Shown here one piece after another: positions 44,122 to 53,662 of a stretch of DNA of 64,000 bases; position 1 is the first letter of the stretch, and each line of letters starts with the position of its first letter. Origin of the DNA: Ga0077555 sp031406575 (GTDB lineage: Bacteria > Pseudomonadota > Alphaproteobacteria > Rhizobiales > Hyphomicrobiaceae); NCBI GenBank assembly GCA_031406575.1, contig JANOHP010000124.1, positions 39,710 to 103,709 on the forward strand. The letters are read 5' to 3'. The translations under genes and the position numbers were made by a program. Below the pieces are notes generated by a model. It ran no database searches and was not told where the DNA came from. It saw only the letters and a list, made by a program, of their open reading frames with translations.

Positions 44122-46590
44122 ATGCGCGTTGATCAACAGCCGATGGCCCCGAGTGGGACGCGGCGCGCTACGAGCGCGTTGTCGGCTGTCGCGTGCTGTT
44201 TGCTTGCGCTGCTGAGCGTATCGATTGCCGTGACATCGGGCACCGCGCGTGCGCAAGACACGTCCGCCACAGCATCCGGTGCGAAGTCGATATCGAGCTT
44301 TCCCAAGACTCCAGGTGGTCCGCTCGGTGGCTCTCCGAAAAAGATCGATAAGACCCAGCCGCTGCTGTTGCAGGCGGACGAGCTGATCTACGACACGCGC
44401 AACAATCGCGTCATTGCCCGTGGAAACGTGGAATCCTATTACAACAACTACGTGCTGACCGCCGATCAGGTCACCTACGACCAGAACGCGAATACGTTGG
44501 CCGCCCAAGGCAACGCCAAGCTGGTCGAACCCAACGGCAACATTCTGCGCGGTGAATATCTGACCGCAACCGACGATTTCCGCGACGCCTTCGTGCAGAG
44601 CTTGAGCGTCGTCACCAAGGACGAGACGCGCATTGCAGCCCGCCGCCTCGTGCGCAAGGACGGAAATGTCAGCGAGTTCGAGCAGGGTCGGTTCACACCC
44701 TGCAAGAACGACGAAGGCATGCCACCGTTGTGGTGCATCAGCGCGGCGCGGATCGTGCACGATCAGAACGCAGCGACAATCTCGTATCAGGATGCGCAAT
44801 TCGAAATTTTCGGTGTGCCCGTGTTCTACATGCCGTACTTCCAGCACGGCGATCCGTCCGTCAAACGCCAATCCGGGTTTCTGCTGCCCGAGTTCCACCA
44901 GTCGACGACACTGGGCTTCGGGAGTGGCATTCCCTATTATTTCGCGCTCTCGCCCCACTATGACTTCACGTTCCATCCCACCTATTGGTCGCAGCACGGC
45001 ACCATGTGGGCTGGTGATTGGCGCCATCGGCTCGCCTACGGGAACATTCGCGGCGACTACTACGTCAAATTCGCCGGTATCGATCAGGATGCCAGCACCC
45101 TTCCGGCCGAAGTAACACCTGATCGCAAAAAGCTTTACGACGGTTGGCGCGGTACGTTGGAGACGCGGGGCAGCTTCTCGCTCGCCTCGTGGTGGAAATT
45201 CGGCTGGGACATCACGCTCGAGAGCGATGATGCATTTCGCCGTTTCTACAAGCTCGACAGCATTCTCCAGGTCGATCGGGTCAACAAGGTCTGGATGGAG
45301 GGTCTGAGCGACCGCAATTACTTCGGCGCCAAGCTCTATCATTTCGGTGGCCTTCTGATCGAAGACACGCCGGCTTCGGAATCCCGTGTGCTTCCGGTCA
45401 TCGATTATCGCTACATCGCCGGGCAGCCGGTGATGGGGGGCGAACTCGCCTTCAACGCCAACGCGTTGAGCTTGAGCCGCAGCGATGGCACGGACATTTC
45501 GCGCGTGGCGGCCGAGGCGACATGGCGGCGCAAGATGATCGACCCGATCGGACAGGTCTGGACACCGTATCTGCAGGCGCGCGGCGACGTCTCGGCGTTC
45601 ACCAACGGCTACGATCCCGATACGCAGGCCTCCATCCCGCAGGATCAGATGACGCGCGGCATGGCCACGGCGGCGTTGACCTATTCCTATCCCTGGATCT
45701 GGCACGTTCCCACGGCGTCGCATACGGTGGAGCCGATCGCGCAGATCATTGCGCGTCCCGCCAGTGTCTCGCAGCGCCGCCTGCCGGACGAGGATGCGCG
45801 CAGCATCGTGTGGGCCGATACGCTTCTGTTCGACGTCAACAAATTCTCGGGCTGGGATCGGATCGAGACGGGGACGCGCGCCAATCTCGGGCTCCAGTAC
45901 ACCATGCAGGCCAATTCAGGTGGCTATATGCGCCTCATTGCCGGCCAGAGCATCCATTTGGCCGGAGAGAACGCCTATACCAATCCTGGCCAGACGCCGA
46001 CTGGCCCCAATCAGTCCCTCGTCTACAATTTCTCGCCGACGAGCGGCCTGAACACCGACAAGTCGGACTACGTTCTGGGCGCCTACATCGCACCGACGCA
46101 AGCGTTCCGCATCGTCGCGCAGTCGCGCTTCGACGAGACCGAGCTATCGCTGCGCCGCCAGGATCTGCATTCATCCCTCAACGTGGGTCCAGTTCAACTG
46201 GCTGGCCAATACTCGTACATGCGCCAAGACCCCGTCGTTGGTCTCCTGAAGAGCGAGCAGGAGTTGATCGGCACCGCGACCCTGAAATTGACCGACCGCT
46301 GGTCGATTACCGGCTTGCTGCGCTACGACCTCGATGAGCAAATGGCCCTTCAGGACGGCATTATCGTCAAATACGCCGACGAGTGCTTCGTCTTGACGGC
46401 CCAGTACACCGAGACCTTCATGAACAACCCCGAACTCTTCCTCAAGCCGGATCGAACGCTGATGCTTCGCTTCGAATGGAAGTATCTGGGAGACTACAAG
46501 TACTCCGCCAGCGGCATCGATCAGACGTTCACGCAATCGCAGACCAATAGCAATTCCCTGCTGCTGCCCTCGACGACCACCCCCCAATGA
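44122..46590 (+). CDS. lptD: LPS-assembly outer membrane protein LptD
   Basis: Beta-barrel translocon that places LPS in the outer leaflet, 822 residues. An N-terminal signal-like segment (ACCLLALLSVSIAVTSGTARA) is followed by the OstA-type jellyroll (LLLQADELIYDTRNNRVIARGNVE, then LTADQVTYDQNANTLAAQGN). The rest is barrel sequence ending with strand-like FEWKYLGDYKYSASG. A conserved FYMPYFQHGDPSVKRQSGFL segment marks the start of the barrel domain. lptE is not adjacent. The gene continues the lptF-lptG operon. Confidence 0.94.
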   Translation: MRVDQQPMAPSGTRRATSALSAVACCLLALLSVSIAVTSGTARAQDTSATASGAKSISSFPKTPGGPLGGSPKKIDKTQPLLLQADELIYDTRNNRVIARGNVESYYNNYVLTADQVTYDQNANTLAAQGNAKLVEPNGNILRGEYLTATDDFRDAFVQSLSVVTKDETRIAARRLVRKDGNVSEFEQGRFTPCKNDEGMPPLWCISAARIVHDQNAATISYQDAQFEIFGVPVFYMPYFQHGDPSVKRQSGFLLPEFHQSTTLGFGSGIPYYFALSPHYDFTFHPTYWSQHGTMWAGDWRHRLAYGNIRGDYYVKFAGIDQDASTLPAEVTPDRKKLYDGWRGTLETRGSFSLASWWKFGWDITLESDDAFRRFYKLDSILQVDRVNKVWMEGLSDRNYFGAKLYHFGGLLIEDTPASESRVLPVIDYRYIAGQPVMGGELAFNANALSLSRSDGTDISRVAAEATWRRKMIDPIGQVWTPYLQARGDVSAFTNGYDPDTQASIPQDQMTRGMATAALTYSYPWIWHVPTASHTVEPIAQIIARPASVSQRRLPDEDARSIVWADTLLFDVNKFSGWDRIETGTRANLGLQYTMQANSGGYMRLIAGQSIHLAGENAYTNPGQTPTGPNQSLVYNFSPTSGLNTDKSDYVLGAYIAPTQAFRIVAQSRFDETELSLRRQDLHSSLNVGPVQLAGQYSYMRQDPVVGLLKSEQELIGTATLKLTDRWSITGLLRYDLDEQMALQDGIIVKYADECFVLTAQYTETFMNNPELFLKPDRTLMLRFEWKYLGDYKYSASGIDQTFTQSQTNSNSLLLPSTTTPQ

Positions 46591-46765
46591 GCCCCCTGGG
46601 TGCGCAACGACATCGGCACGCTGTTCGATCGACGTAGTGCACATCACTCCATCTGCCTCGGAGATGCCATCGTTGTTGTGGACAAGACCATCAACCCGGT
46701 GCTTCGCCGTCTATGATGGTGAAGCGGCGAATCGAGTGGCGCGCCGGCAGGCGACGGGCAATGTG

Positions 46766-48112
46766 ATGATCCAGGACGACTACAACGAGCCACTTTCCCA
46801 GTCGAGCGCACTCACCCAGCGTGTCGGTCGACAGATGGCGGCTGCCCTCGTGGCGTTGACCTTTGCGCACCCCGCCGCGGTTTTTGCCCAGTCGGGCGTT
46901 CCCGGCCTTGTCGTGACGACCACGGCACCTCCGCCTGGACCGTCGATGGCTGCTCCGCCCCCGGCTGCGCCTGCGCCATCAGCACCCGCTGCAAAGCCCA
47001 AACCCAAGCCGTCTGCGAAGAAGGAAGCCGCCGCGGCGACGGGCAGCCTCAACGATGGAGGACCCGCCGCGCAAGGCATCGTCGCGCTCGTCAACGACGA
47101 GCCCATCACGGCCTACGAATTGCATCAGCGCGCCCAGTTCATGACGTTGACGTCGGACTTCGGCGAGCGGGCGAAGGCCAACATGAAGGCCATTGCCGAG
47201 AATCCAAAAACGTCTGAACGCATGCAGGAGATCCTGAAAGAGACGATCGCCGCCAACCCTGGCAAATCCAGGGAACAGGTCATCGCCGCCTTCGAAGAAC
47301 GCAAGAAGGCGTTCGTCGTCTCGCTCCAGCAACAGGCGGTCGCCTCCGCAAAGTCGAGCATGCTTCCCGGCTTGAAGAAAAAAGCACTCGACGAGCTGAT
47401 CGAGGAGCGGCTCAAGTTGCAGGAAGCCAAGAAGACCAGCGTCACCATTACCGACGACGAAGTCGAGAAATCCTTCAAAGGTGTGGCCGAACGCAACAAA
47501 ATGACGGCCGATCAATTCGTCGCCCATATCAAGGCGCAAGGTGCCGACGCGAGCGTCATGAAGGCGCGCTTCAAGGCATCGTTCGCGTGGCGCGAGGTCA
47601 TCCGTCGGCGCTTCGGGCATCAGATCAACGTTTCCAGCCGGGACGTGGACCGGATCGCGGCCGCAGCCACATCGACCGATGGCGACGTGGTCGAGTTGCA
47701 GCTCCATAAGATAGCCCTGGGTACCACGGGCAAGAGCGATCAGACGATCCTCGCCCAGAGTTACACCGAGGCGGAAACCTTGCGACAGAAGTTTACCGGC
47801 TGCAAGAACACCGCAGCCCTTGTCAAAGGCAACCCGAACGCCAGGTTCGAGGACCTGGGATTTCGCAAGGCAAGCACCCTGGCTGAGCCCACCAAGAGCA
47901 TCCTGCTCAGCGCCAGCAACGGCGAAATGGTACCAGCGATCTTGACCGGAACCGGTGCAGAGCTCTATGCGGTGTGTGGCCGGCGCACGGCCAAGGTCGA
48001 CGACCAGAAGCGCCAGGCTGCGGAGAACGAGTTGCAGATGAAGGAATTCGAGCGTTTGGCCCAGCGGCATCTGGCCGACCTGCGCAAAGATGCCCTGATC
48101 GAGATGCGCTGA
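46766..48112 (+). CDS. surA: SurA-like periplasmic chaperone/peptidyl-prolyl isomerase
   Basis: A 448-residue exported protein. A hydrophobic signal (AALVALTFAHPAAVFA) is followed by a Pro/Ala-rich linker (AAPPPAAPAPSAPAAKPKPK), then a SurA N-domain starting GIVALVNDEPITAYELHQRAQF. The helical chaperone part continues through DELIEERLKLQEAKK and DDEVEKSF. The C-terminal region corresponds to the parvulin fold but is divergent (ARFEDLGFRKAS), so isomerase activity is doubtful. ATG 46766 is chosen to place the signal near the start. SurA assists outer-membrane protein folding, consistent with its place after lptD. Confidence 0.85.
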   Translation: MIQDDYNEPLSQSSALTQRVGRQMAAALVALTFAHPAAVFAQSGVPGLVVTTTAPPPGPSMAAPPPAAPAPSAPAAKPKPKPSAKKEAAAATGSLNDGGPAAQGIVALVNDEPITAYELHQRAQFMTLTSDFGERAKANMKAIAENPKTSERMQEILKETIAANPGKSREQVIAAFEERKKAFVVSLQQQAVASAKSSMLPGLKKKALDELIEERLKLQEAKKTSVTITDDEVEKSFKGVAERNKMTADQFVAHIKAQGADASVMKARFKASFAWREVIRRRFGHQINVSSRDVDRIAAAATSTDGDVVELQLHKIALGTTGKSDQTILAQSYTEAETLRQKFTGCKNTAALVKGNPNARFEDLGFRKASTLAEPTKSILLSASNGEMVPAILTGTGAELYAVCGRRTAKVDDQKRQAAENELQMKEFERLAQRHLADLRKDALIEMR

Positions 48113-49186
48113 ATGGTCCGATCAGGTAGCGCTGCGCCTGATCCCTCCCTGGCACCCAAACCGGGACTGCCGCTTGCCGTCACCATGGGCGACCCGGCCG
48201 GAATCGGCCTCGATATCACCCTGACTGCGTTCTCGCGCGCGACTGATCCCGCGTTGCCCTCCTTCGTATTTTACGCCGATGCGGACGCCGTTGCCGCACG
48301 CGCGCAAGCTCTGGGAATCGGGTTGATCATTCACCGGATCGCGTCGGCCTCCGGCGTCCTACAGGTGCCGGCAGGTGCCTTGGGGCTCGTCAACGTGCCC
48401 CTCGCCTCGCCAGTTTGCGCGGGCCGGGCCGACGCGCGCAATGGCGCTGCCGTCATCGCCGCCATCGAGCAGGCAACGCGGGCGGTTGCGGATGGCGAGG
48501 CCGCAGCGGTCGTCACCAACCCAATTTCGAAGGAAACGCTCTACGCCGCTGGGTTCCGTCATCCCGGTCACACGGAGTTTTTGGGCGAACTGGCTGCGCG
48601 ACTTTGGCTCGGCTGTGCAGCCGTTCCGGTTATGATGCTGGCCTCCGACGAGCTGCGTGTCGTGCCGCTCACCGTCCACATTCCGCTGGCTGCTGTGCCA
48701 GGGGCGCTCAACCAGGCGTTGATCGAGCGCACCGCGCGTATCGTCGTCGCCGATCTGGGTCGATTTTTCGGGATCGCTCGTCCTCGCCTTGCCGTCGCCG
48801 GCCTCAATCCGCACGCGGGGGAAGGTGGCACCATCGGCCGTGAGGATCGCGACATCATCGCGCCCGCTGTCGCTGCCTTGCAGGCTGCGGGCTTCGACGT
48901 AGTCGGCCCCTTGTCTGCCGACACGCTTTTCCACGCGGCGGCACGCGCCCGCTATGACGCGGCGATCGCGATGTATCACGATCAAGCCCTGATCCCGCTG
49001 AAGACGCTCGCCTTCGATGACGGCGTCAACGTCACGCTGGGTCTGCCATTCGTGCGCACATCACCCGACCACGGCACCGCGTTCGATATTGCGGGCACCG
49101 GACGCGCCAACCCTGCGAGCTTCGTCGCCGCCCTGCGTCTGGCCCATAAAATGGCACTGCGCGCGGCATCGAACGCAGGCTCATGA
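48113..49186 (+). CDS. pdxA: 4-hydroxythreonine-4-phosphate dehydrogenase PdxA
   Basis: NAD-dependent oxidation of 4-phosphohydroxythreonine in vitamin B6 synthesis, 357 residues. The start codon abuts the surA stop. Motifs include AVTMGDPAGIGLDIT, GRADARNGAAV, VTNPISKETLYAAGF, HPGHTEFLGELA (metal-binding His), GLNPHAGEGGTIG, and AMYHDQALIPLKTLAFDDGVNVTLGLPFVRTSPDHGTAFDIAG in overlapping pieces. The order surA-pdxA-rsmA is conserved in many proteobacteria. It cooperates with pdxJ encoded at about 20 kb. Confidence 0.96.
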   Translation: MVRSGSAAPDPSLAPKPGLPLAVTMGDPAGIGLDITLTAFSRATDPALPSFVFYADADAVAARAQALGIGLIIHRIASASGVLQVPAGALGLVNVPLASPVCAGRADARNGAAVIAAIEQATRAVADGEAAAVVTNPISKETLYAAGFRHPGHTEFLGELAARLWLGCAAVPVMMLASDELRVVPLTVHIPLAAVPGALNQALIERTARIVVADLGRFFGIARPRLAVAGLNPHAGEGGTIGREDRDIIAPAVAALQAAGFDVVGPLSADTLFHAAARARYDAAIAMYHDQALIPLKTLAFDDGVNVTLGLPFVRTSPDHGTAFDIAGTGRANPASFVAALRLAHKMALRAASNAGS

Positions 49187-50073
49187 CAAAAGACACCGAT
49201 AGTGCAGGTGCAGGCGTGAGCCCCGACGGACTGCCGCCGCTGCGGGAGGTCATCAAGACCCTCGATATCGGCGCCAAAAAAAGTCTGGGACAGAATTTCA
49301 TCCTCGACCTCAATCTGACGCGCAAGATTGCGCGCACTTTGGCGCCGCTGATCGAAACCACCGTCGTGGAGATTGGTCCTGGTCCAGGCGGACTGACGCG
49401 AGGCCTTCTTCTCGAGGGTGCGCGCCGCGTCATCGCCGTCGAGATGGACGCCCGCTGCAAACCCGCGCTCGAGCAAATTTCTGCGGCCTATCCTGGTCGT
49501 GTCGAGATCCATATGGCGGACGCGCTCGATGTCGACTGGCCATCACTGCTGGGTCCCGATCCGGGCCGTGTGGTGATCGCTGCGAACCTTCCCTACAACG
49601 TCGCCACGCGATTGTTGATCGGTTGGCTCGAAACGGAACCGTGGCCGCCGTGGTACGCGGGAATGGCGCTGATGTTCCAGCGTGAGGTGGCCGATCGCAT
49701 CGTGGCTCAACCCGGATCGAAAGTGTATGGGCGTCTGGCCGTCATTTCACAGTGGCGCACGCGGCCCCGCCTCGCCATGACGCTCGGCCCCGAGGCGTTT
49801 ACGCCTCCGCCCAAAATTGCGTCGGCGGTGGTGGAGTTCATCCCACGCGATGTGTGTGATCCGCCGTGCGACGTGCTCACGTTGGGACGCGTGACTGCCG
49901 CAGCCTTCGGCCAGCGGCGCAAAATGCTGAGGCAGAGTTTGAAATCGCTTTATCGCGAACCAGCCATTCTTCTGGACCGGCTCGGATTGAATTCACAGCA
50001 CCGTGCGGAACAATTGTCACCCAGCGATTTTGCGCGCATTGCGGCCGCACTGGATGGAGATGGGACGGCCTGA
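49183..50073 (+). CDS. rsmA: 16S rRNA (adenine1518-N6/adenine1519-N6)-dimethyltransferase RsmA (KsgA)
   Basis: Dimethylates two adjacent adenines in helix 45 of 16S rRNA late in 30S assembly. It has 296 residues and overlaps pdxA by 4 bp. The motifs are SLGQNFILDLNLTRKI, VVEIGPGPGGLTRGLL (SAM binding) and VIAANLPYNVAT, the NLPY catalytic box. The C-terminal domain has FTPPPKIASAVVEF and FGQRRKMLRQSLK, both diagnostic. Confidence 0.96.
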   Translation: MTKDTDSAGAGVSPDGLPPLREVIKTLDIGAKKSLGQNFILDLNLTRKIARTLAPLIETTVVEIGPGPGGLTRGLLLEGARRVIAVEMDARCKPALEQISAAYPGRVEIHMADALDVDWPSLLGPDPGRVVIAANLPYNVATRLLIGWLETEPWPPWYAGMALMFQREVADRIVAQPGSKVYGRLAVISQWRTRPRLAMTLGPEAFTPPPKIASAVVEFIPRDVCDPPCDVLTLGRVTAAAFGQRRKMLRQSLKSLYREPAILLDRLGLNSQHRAEQLSPSDFARIAAALDGDGTA

Positions 50074-50108
50074 ATGTCACTTCAGACCGCCCCAATCACA
50101 GTCAAGCC

Positions 50109-50306
50109 TCAGTGCGACTTCATGAACTCGTCGACTTCATCGCGCGCTTTGTCTTTGGCGTAGCCGTAACGCTCTTGCAGCTTGCCTTCGAGTTGGTCGC
50201 GCTTGCCGTTGATCGAGGTCAAGTCATCGTCCGTGAGATCGCCCCACTTCTCTTTGACCTTGCCCGTGAACTGCTTCCAGTTACCTTCGACCCTGTCCCA
50301 ATCCAT
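50109..50306 (-). CDS. CsbD family stress protein
   Basis: A 65-residue CsbD-like protein, mostly charged and helical: MDWDRVEGNWKQFTGKVKEKWGDL, then LEGKLQERYGYAKDKARDEVDEF. In alphaproteobacteria csbD-like genes are common members of the general stress regulon. Here an EcfG-type promoter lies 53 bp upstream and an 8-bp hairpin sits in the predicted leader, just before a GGAGCGAA ribosome site. The start at 50306 is fixed by the conserved MDWDxxEG opening. Molecular function is unknown. Confidence 0.93.
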   Translation of the reverse strand: MDWDRVEGNWKQFTGKVKEKWGDLTDDDLTSINGKRDQLEGKLQERYGYAKDKARDEVDEFMKSH

Positions 50307-50327
50307 GAGGTTCGCTCCTTTTGCTGC

Positions 50328-50347
50328 AAGGGTTTGCCTAAACCCTT
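50328..50347 (-). promoter_or_regulatory. 8-bp hairpin in the csbD leader
   Basis: AAGGGTTT and AAACCCTT form a perfect 8-bp stem with a 4-base loop, between the predicted transcription start and the ribosome binding site of the csbD gene. It may stabilise the mRNA or sense temperature or another cue. The stem leaves the ribosome site itself free. Confidence 0.5.
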
Positions 50348-50358
50348 TGAGCGGGAGA

Positions 50359-50383
50359 AACGCCAAGGAGGATGGTCTGTTCC
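50359..50383 (-). promoter_or_regulatory. EcfG-type general stress response promoter of csbD
   Basis: On the minus strand GGAAC (50383-50379) and CGTT (50362-50359) are separated by exactly 16 bp. This is the published consensus for sigma-EcfG promoters of alphaproteobacteria (GGAAC-N16/17-CGTT). The predicted start would give a leader of roughly 45 bases. The target gene is a CsbD-family stress gene, a known kind of EcfG target, which strengthens the call. Confidence 0.75.
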
Positions 50384-50441
50384 GCTTGTCGGGTGGATTG
50401 GAACGGAGGGTCTGGTCAGCTCGCTGCGATGGGCTGAAAGG

Positions 50442-51104
50442 TCACTTTCCGTCCAACAGGTCGCGAACCAAAACGCCGAGCGCCGTTTGACGTGTCCGCC
50501 GGAGGCGCTCGGCCGTCAGAATAGCACGCAATTGCGCGAGGCAAGCCTCGACATCCGCATTCACCAATACGTAGTCGTAGTCGCGCCAGTGGGCGATTTC
50601 GACGGCGGCTCCGGCCAGTCGTCGCGCAACGACGGCCTCATCATCCTGCGCGCGTGTGCGCAACCGCTGTTCGAGCGACGCGGTCGAGGGCGGCAGGATG
50701 AAGACGCGCACGACGTCATCCAGCGCCTTGGAGGCCAGTTGCTCGGCCCCCTGCCAATCGATGTCGAAGAGAATATCCCGGCCCAAGCCCAAGCGTTCCA
50801 TCACGTCGGCGCGCGGTGTGCCGTAGCAGTTGCCGTGCACCTGCGCCCATTCGAGCAACGCGCCGTCATCGCGCAACCGCTCGAACCCCGACAGATCGTG
50901 AAAATGATAGTCGCGCCCGTCGACCTCGCCCGGCCGCGGCGCCCGCGTCGTCACGGATACCGAAAGCGAAATCTCGGGATCATCGCGCAACAAGGCCCTC
51001 GACAGGGTCGTCTTGCCCGCACCCGACGGAGAGGACAGAACGAGCATCAATCCCCGTCGTGGGGGGGCCGTGCTTCCTGTACTGGTGCGTGTAGCGACCG
51101 ACAT
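50442..51104 (-). CDS. gmk: guanylate kinase
   Basis: Phosphorylates GMP to GDP. ATG 51104 gives 220 residues; the P-loop is LVLSSPSGAGKTTLSRALL, followed by SVSVTTRAPRPGEVDGRDYHFHD (GMP binding), EWAQVHGNCYGTPRADV and DIDWQGAEQL. It lies 13 bp downstream of the yicC gene on the minus strand, a conserved pair. Confidence 0.96.
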   Translation of the reverse strand: MSVATRTSTGSTAPPRRGLMLVLSSPSGAGKTTLSRALLRDDPEISLSVSVTTRAPRPGEVDGRDYHFHDLSGFERLRDDGALLEWAQVHGNCYGTPRADVMERLGLGRDILFDIDWQGAEQLASKALDDVVRVFILPPSTASLEQRLRTRAQDDEAVVARRLAGAAVEIAHWRDYDYVLVNADVEACLAQLRAILTAERLRRTRQTALGVLVRDLLDGK

Positions 51105-51117
51105 AGAAGGGCGCGCC

Positions 51118-52005
51118 TCACTCGATGTTTTGGACCTGCTCGCGCATCTGATCGATGATTGCCTTGAGCGCCAGTCCTGCGCGAGTGATATCGAGATCAT
51201 TGGATTTGGAACAGAGCGTATTCGCCTCGCGATTGAATTCCTGCGTCAGGAAATCGAGGCGGCGCCCGGCCGGTTCGCGCGAAGCGAGCAGATCGCGCCC
51301 AGCCGCCACATGCGATGTGAGGCGCGCCACTTCCTCCTCGATGTTGGCGCGTGCCGCCATCAATGCCGCCTCCTGATAAAGACGGGCTTCGTCGAGGCCG
51401 CTGCCCGCCAACGACAACCTCTGCAATTGTTCGCGCAGGCGGGCTTGGATGGCGGCGGGCGTGCGCGACGGTGAAGCCGCAATTTCGGCGACGAGTGTTT
51501 CGATGCTTTTGAATTGCTGCTCGAGAACGGGCTCGAGCCGCGCACCTTCGTCCGACCGCGCGGTCACGAGCCCCTCCAACGCCGTCTCCAGCGTCGAGAC
51601 CATGAGCGCCACGCGCTCCTCGGTTTCCGTTGCGGTTTCGATTTTCTCGATAGGCTCGAGGATGCCGCGGACCGCCAGCAGAGACTCGGGTCGTGGCCTG
51701 TCGAAATCGCCACTGGCGCGCAGACGTGCAATGAGCGCGAGCACGCGCTCGAGAGCGGCTTCATTGACTTGCACATCAGCGCCACCCGTATCCCGCTGGA
51801 CCGTGAGCGTGACGGACACATTTCCCCGCGCCATGCGCCGCGAAACAGCCTCGCGTGTGCGGGTTTCCAACGCTTCGAGGCCTGGGGCGAAGCGAATGCG
51901 GACATCCAGGCCGCGCCCGTTGACGCTCCGCACTTCCCAATGCCAGCGCGTACCGGAGTAAGCGCCCTCGCTGCGGGCGAACCCGGTCATGCTTTTGAGC
52001 GGCAT
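51118..52005 (-). CDS. yicC: YicC/YloC family endoribonuclease
   Basis: A 295-residue YicC-family protein. It opens with LKSMTGFARSEG, includes VRSVNGRGLDVRIRFAPGLE, and ends with FLTQEFNREANTLCSKSNDLDITRAGLALKAIIDQMREQVQNIE (cited in parts), the conserved C-terminal region. YicC/YloC proteins have been reported as RNases acting on small RNAs or mRNA. The gene lies between mltG and gmk, as in most proteobacteria with this cluster. Confidence 0.93.
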   Translation of the reverse strand: MPLKSMTGFARSEGAYSGTRWHWEVRSVNGRGLDVRIRFAPGLEALETRTREAVSRRMARGNVSVTLTVQRDTGGADVQVNEAALERVLALIARLRASGDFDRPRPESLLAVRGILEPIEKIETATETEERVALMVSTLETALEGLVTARSDEGARLEPVLEQQFKSIETLVAEIAASPSRTPAAIQARLREQLQRLSLAGSGLDEARLYQEAALMAARANIEEEVARLTSHVAAGRDLLASREPAGRRLDFLTQEFNREANTLCSKSNDLDITRAGLALKAIIDQMREQVQNIE

Positions 52006-52124
52006 TGGCCGATATCACTCCTGAAATGGGTCGCCATGACGGGCGTTGCTGGACCCTCTGTACTGCTAAGGCCTCCCGCTGACAATGTCGCGGCCTTAAT
52101 CGTGGCCGAGCCGACGGCTTCCCA

Positions 52125-53480
52125 TCAGGGCTTCTTTTGGGTGACCGCTGGCGCGGCCTCGGCGGCTGCCTTCGTCTTGGGGGCAGCCGATGGCTTGAAA
52201 ACCTGGGGCGGCCGATTGGTGGCGCCAGGAGCCGTCGCCGCTGTGGGCTCGCCAGAAGCGGGTTGCTCCTGCTTGTCGACAGGTGCGGACGTGACGTGCG
52301 GATTGAGACGTGCTGCTTTTTCCCGCTCGATCCGGCGCCACGTTGCAACGGCCGTATTGTGATCCTTGAGAGTCGTCGTGAACGTGTGGCCCCCAGTACC
52401 GTCGGCGACAAAATAAAGGTCCTGCGTCGCTGCGGGATTGAGGGTCGCCTCAATGGCAGAGCGACCTGGATTGCAGATAGGACCAGGAGGCAGTCCGTCG
52501 ATCTGATACGTGTTGTAGCTGGTCTTGGAGTCGATATCGGCGCGCGTGATGCCACGCCCCAAAGTTCCCTGCCCTGCCACCAAACCGTAAATGATGGTGG
52601 GGTCCGACTGCAGGCGCATGTTCTTGCGCAAGCGGTTGACGAAGACGGCCGCTACTTTCGTGCGCTCATCGCCCCGGCCAGTTTCCTTCTCGACGATCGA
52701 CGCGAGAACGAGAGCCTGTTCAGGCGATTTGATCGGCAGCTCCGATTGGCGCTTGGCCCAGACTTGCGCCACGAACTTCTTTTGATCCGTTCGCATACGA
52801 TCGATCAGCTCTTGGCGCGGCATACCTCGTCCGACTTTGTAGGTGTCGGGCAGCAGCGAGCCTTCCGCCGGAATTTGCGTAATATCGCCAGAAAGACCTT
52901 GATCGGCGCGCAGACGCTCGACGATCTGCAGGGTGGTCAGGCCCTCGGGGATGGTGATCTTGTAGAGGATCGCGCGCCCTTCCATCAGCGAGTCCAGCAC
53001 GTCGCGGACGCTGGCGCCGGCTCTGATCTCATAGTCGCCAGCTTTGATGCTGCGATCGGTCCCCGATCCCCCGAAGGTGCGCGCCAGATACTGCGCCATG
53101 AACAACCGCCGGTCCGCAATCACCCCGTCCCGTTCGAGCCGCCCCGCAATATCGTAGGTCCCCTCTCCCTTCGGGATAACGACGACGACGGATGTTTTGA
53201 GCGGCCCCTGCACATCGAAATTGCGGGTGAGGACGTAGCCCGAACCCCCCAAAATCACCAGTGCCAGCAGAGCGAAAGTCAGGGTCCCACTGAAGAAACC
53301 GAGCACGCGGCTGGACGAACGCGCTTCGCTATCCAACGGCACGCTGCGCATGCTTCGCCGGCTCGATTGGGCAGGTGTGGGGGCGCGTGTCGGCATCAAT
53401 AATTCCGATGGACTTCGCGGCGTGAGCCCGGGAAGCCGTGGCGGTCCGGACTGGTCGCCGGGCGATCGTCGATCCCTCAT
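52125..53480 (-). CDS. mltG: endolytic murein transglycosylase MltG
   Basis: Inner-membrane lytic transglycosylase that cuts nascent glycan strands and sets their length. One transmembrane helix is present (GTLTFALLALVILGGSGYVL), after a long basic, Ser/Pro-rich cytoplasmic tail. The YceG domain contains VIPKGEGTYDIAGRL, ILYKITIPEGLTTLQI and ASIVEKETGRGDE, where the catalytic Glu is expected, then YNTYQIDGLPPGPICNPG. The C-terminal tail is Ala/Pro/Lys-rich. The start at 53480 has a GGAG site; 53534 or 53396 are alternatives. Confidence 0.92.
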   Translation of the reverse strand: MRDRRSPGDQSGPPRLPGLTPRSPSELLMPTRAPTPAQSSRRSMRSVPLDSEARSSSRVLGFFSGTLTFALLALVILGGSGYVLTRNFDVQGPLKTSVVVVIPKGEGTYDIAGRLERDGVIADRRLFMAQYLARTFGGSGTDRSIKAGDYEIRAGASVRDVLDSLMEGRAILYKITIPEGLTTLQIVERLRADQGLSGDITQIPAEGSLLPDTYKVGRGMPRQELIDRMRTDQKKFVAQVWAKRQSELPIKSPEQALVLASIVEKETGRGDERTKVAAVFVNRLRKNMRLQSDPTIIYGLVAGQGTLGRGITRADIDSKTSYNTYQIDGLPPGPICNPGRSAIEATLNPAATQDLYFVADGTGGHTFTTTLKDHNTAVATWRRIEREKAARLNPHVTSAPVDKQEQPASGEPTAATAPGATNRPPQVFKPSAAPKTKAAAEAAPAVTQKKP

Positions 53481-53662
53481 CGTCCGCTCCGGTGCTGCCG
53501 TAGATCCGGACCCGAAAAAGTGGAGACCCGGCAACGCTCGACTCGTTTTTGCAATGGCCCCAACCTACCGGCGAATGTGGCCAAAGGACGGACGACCGGC
53601 AATACGACTGAGGTAGTAGATGACCCAATCCCCTGCAATCTCAGTCGATTGAGTGCTGACGT

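Noticed and set aside
43924..45723. 599-codon open frame on the minus strand
   Set aside because: It lies opposite lptG and lptD, which carry recognisable transmembrane and OstA motifs; the shadow has none.
46591..46765. Upstream extension of the surA frame to 46637
   Set aside because: The extra 43 residues are not conserved and would bury the signal peptide; ATG 46766 places it near the N-terminus.
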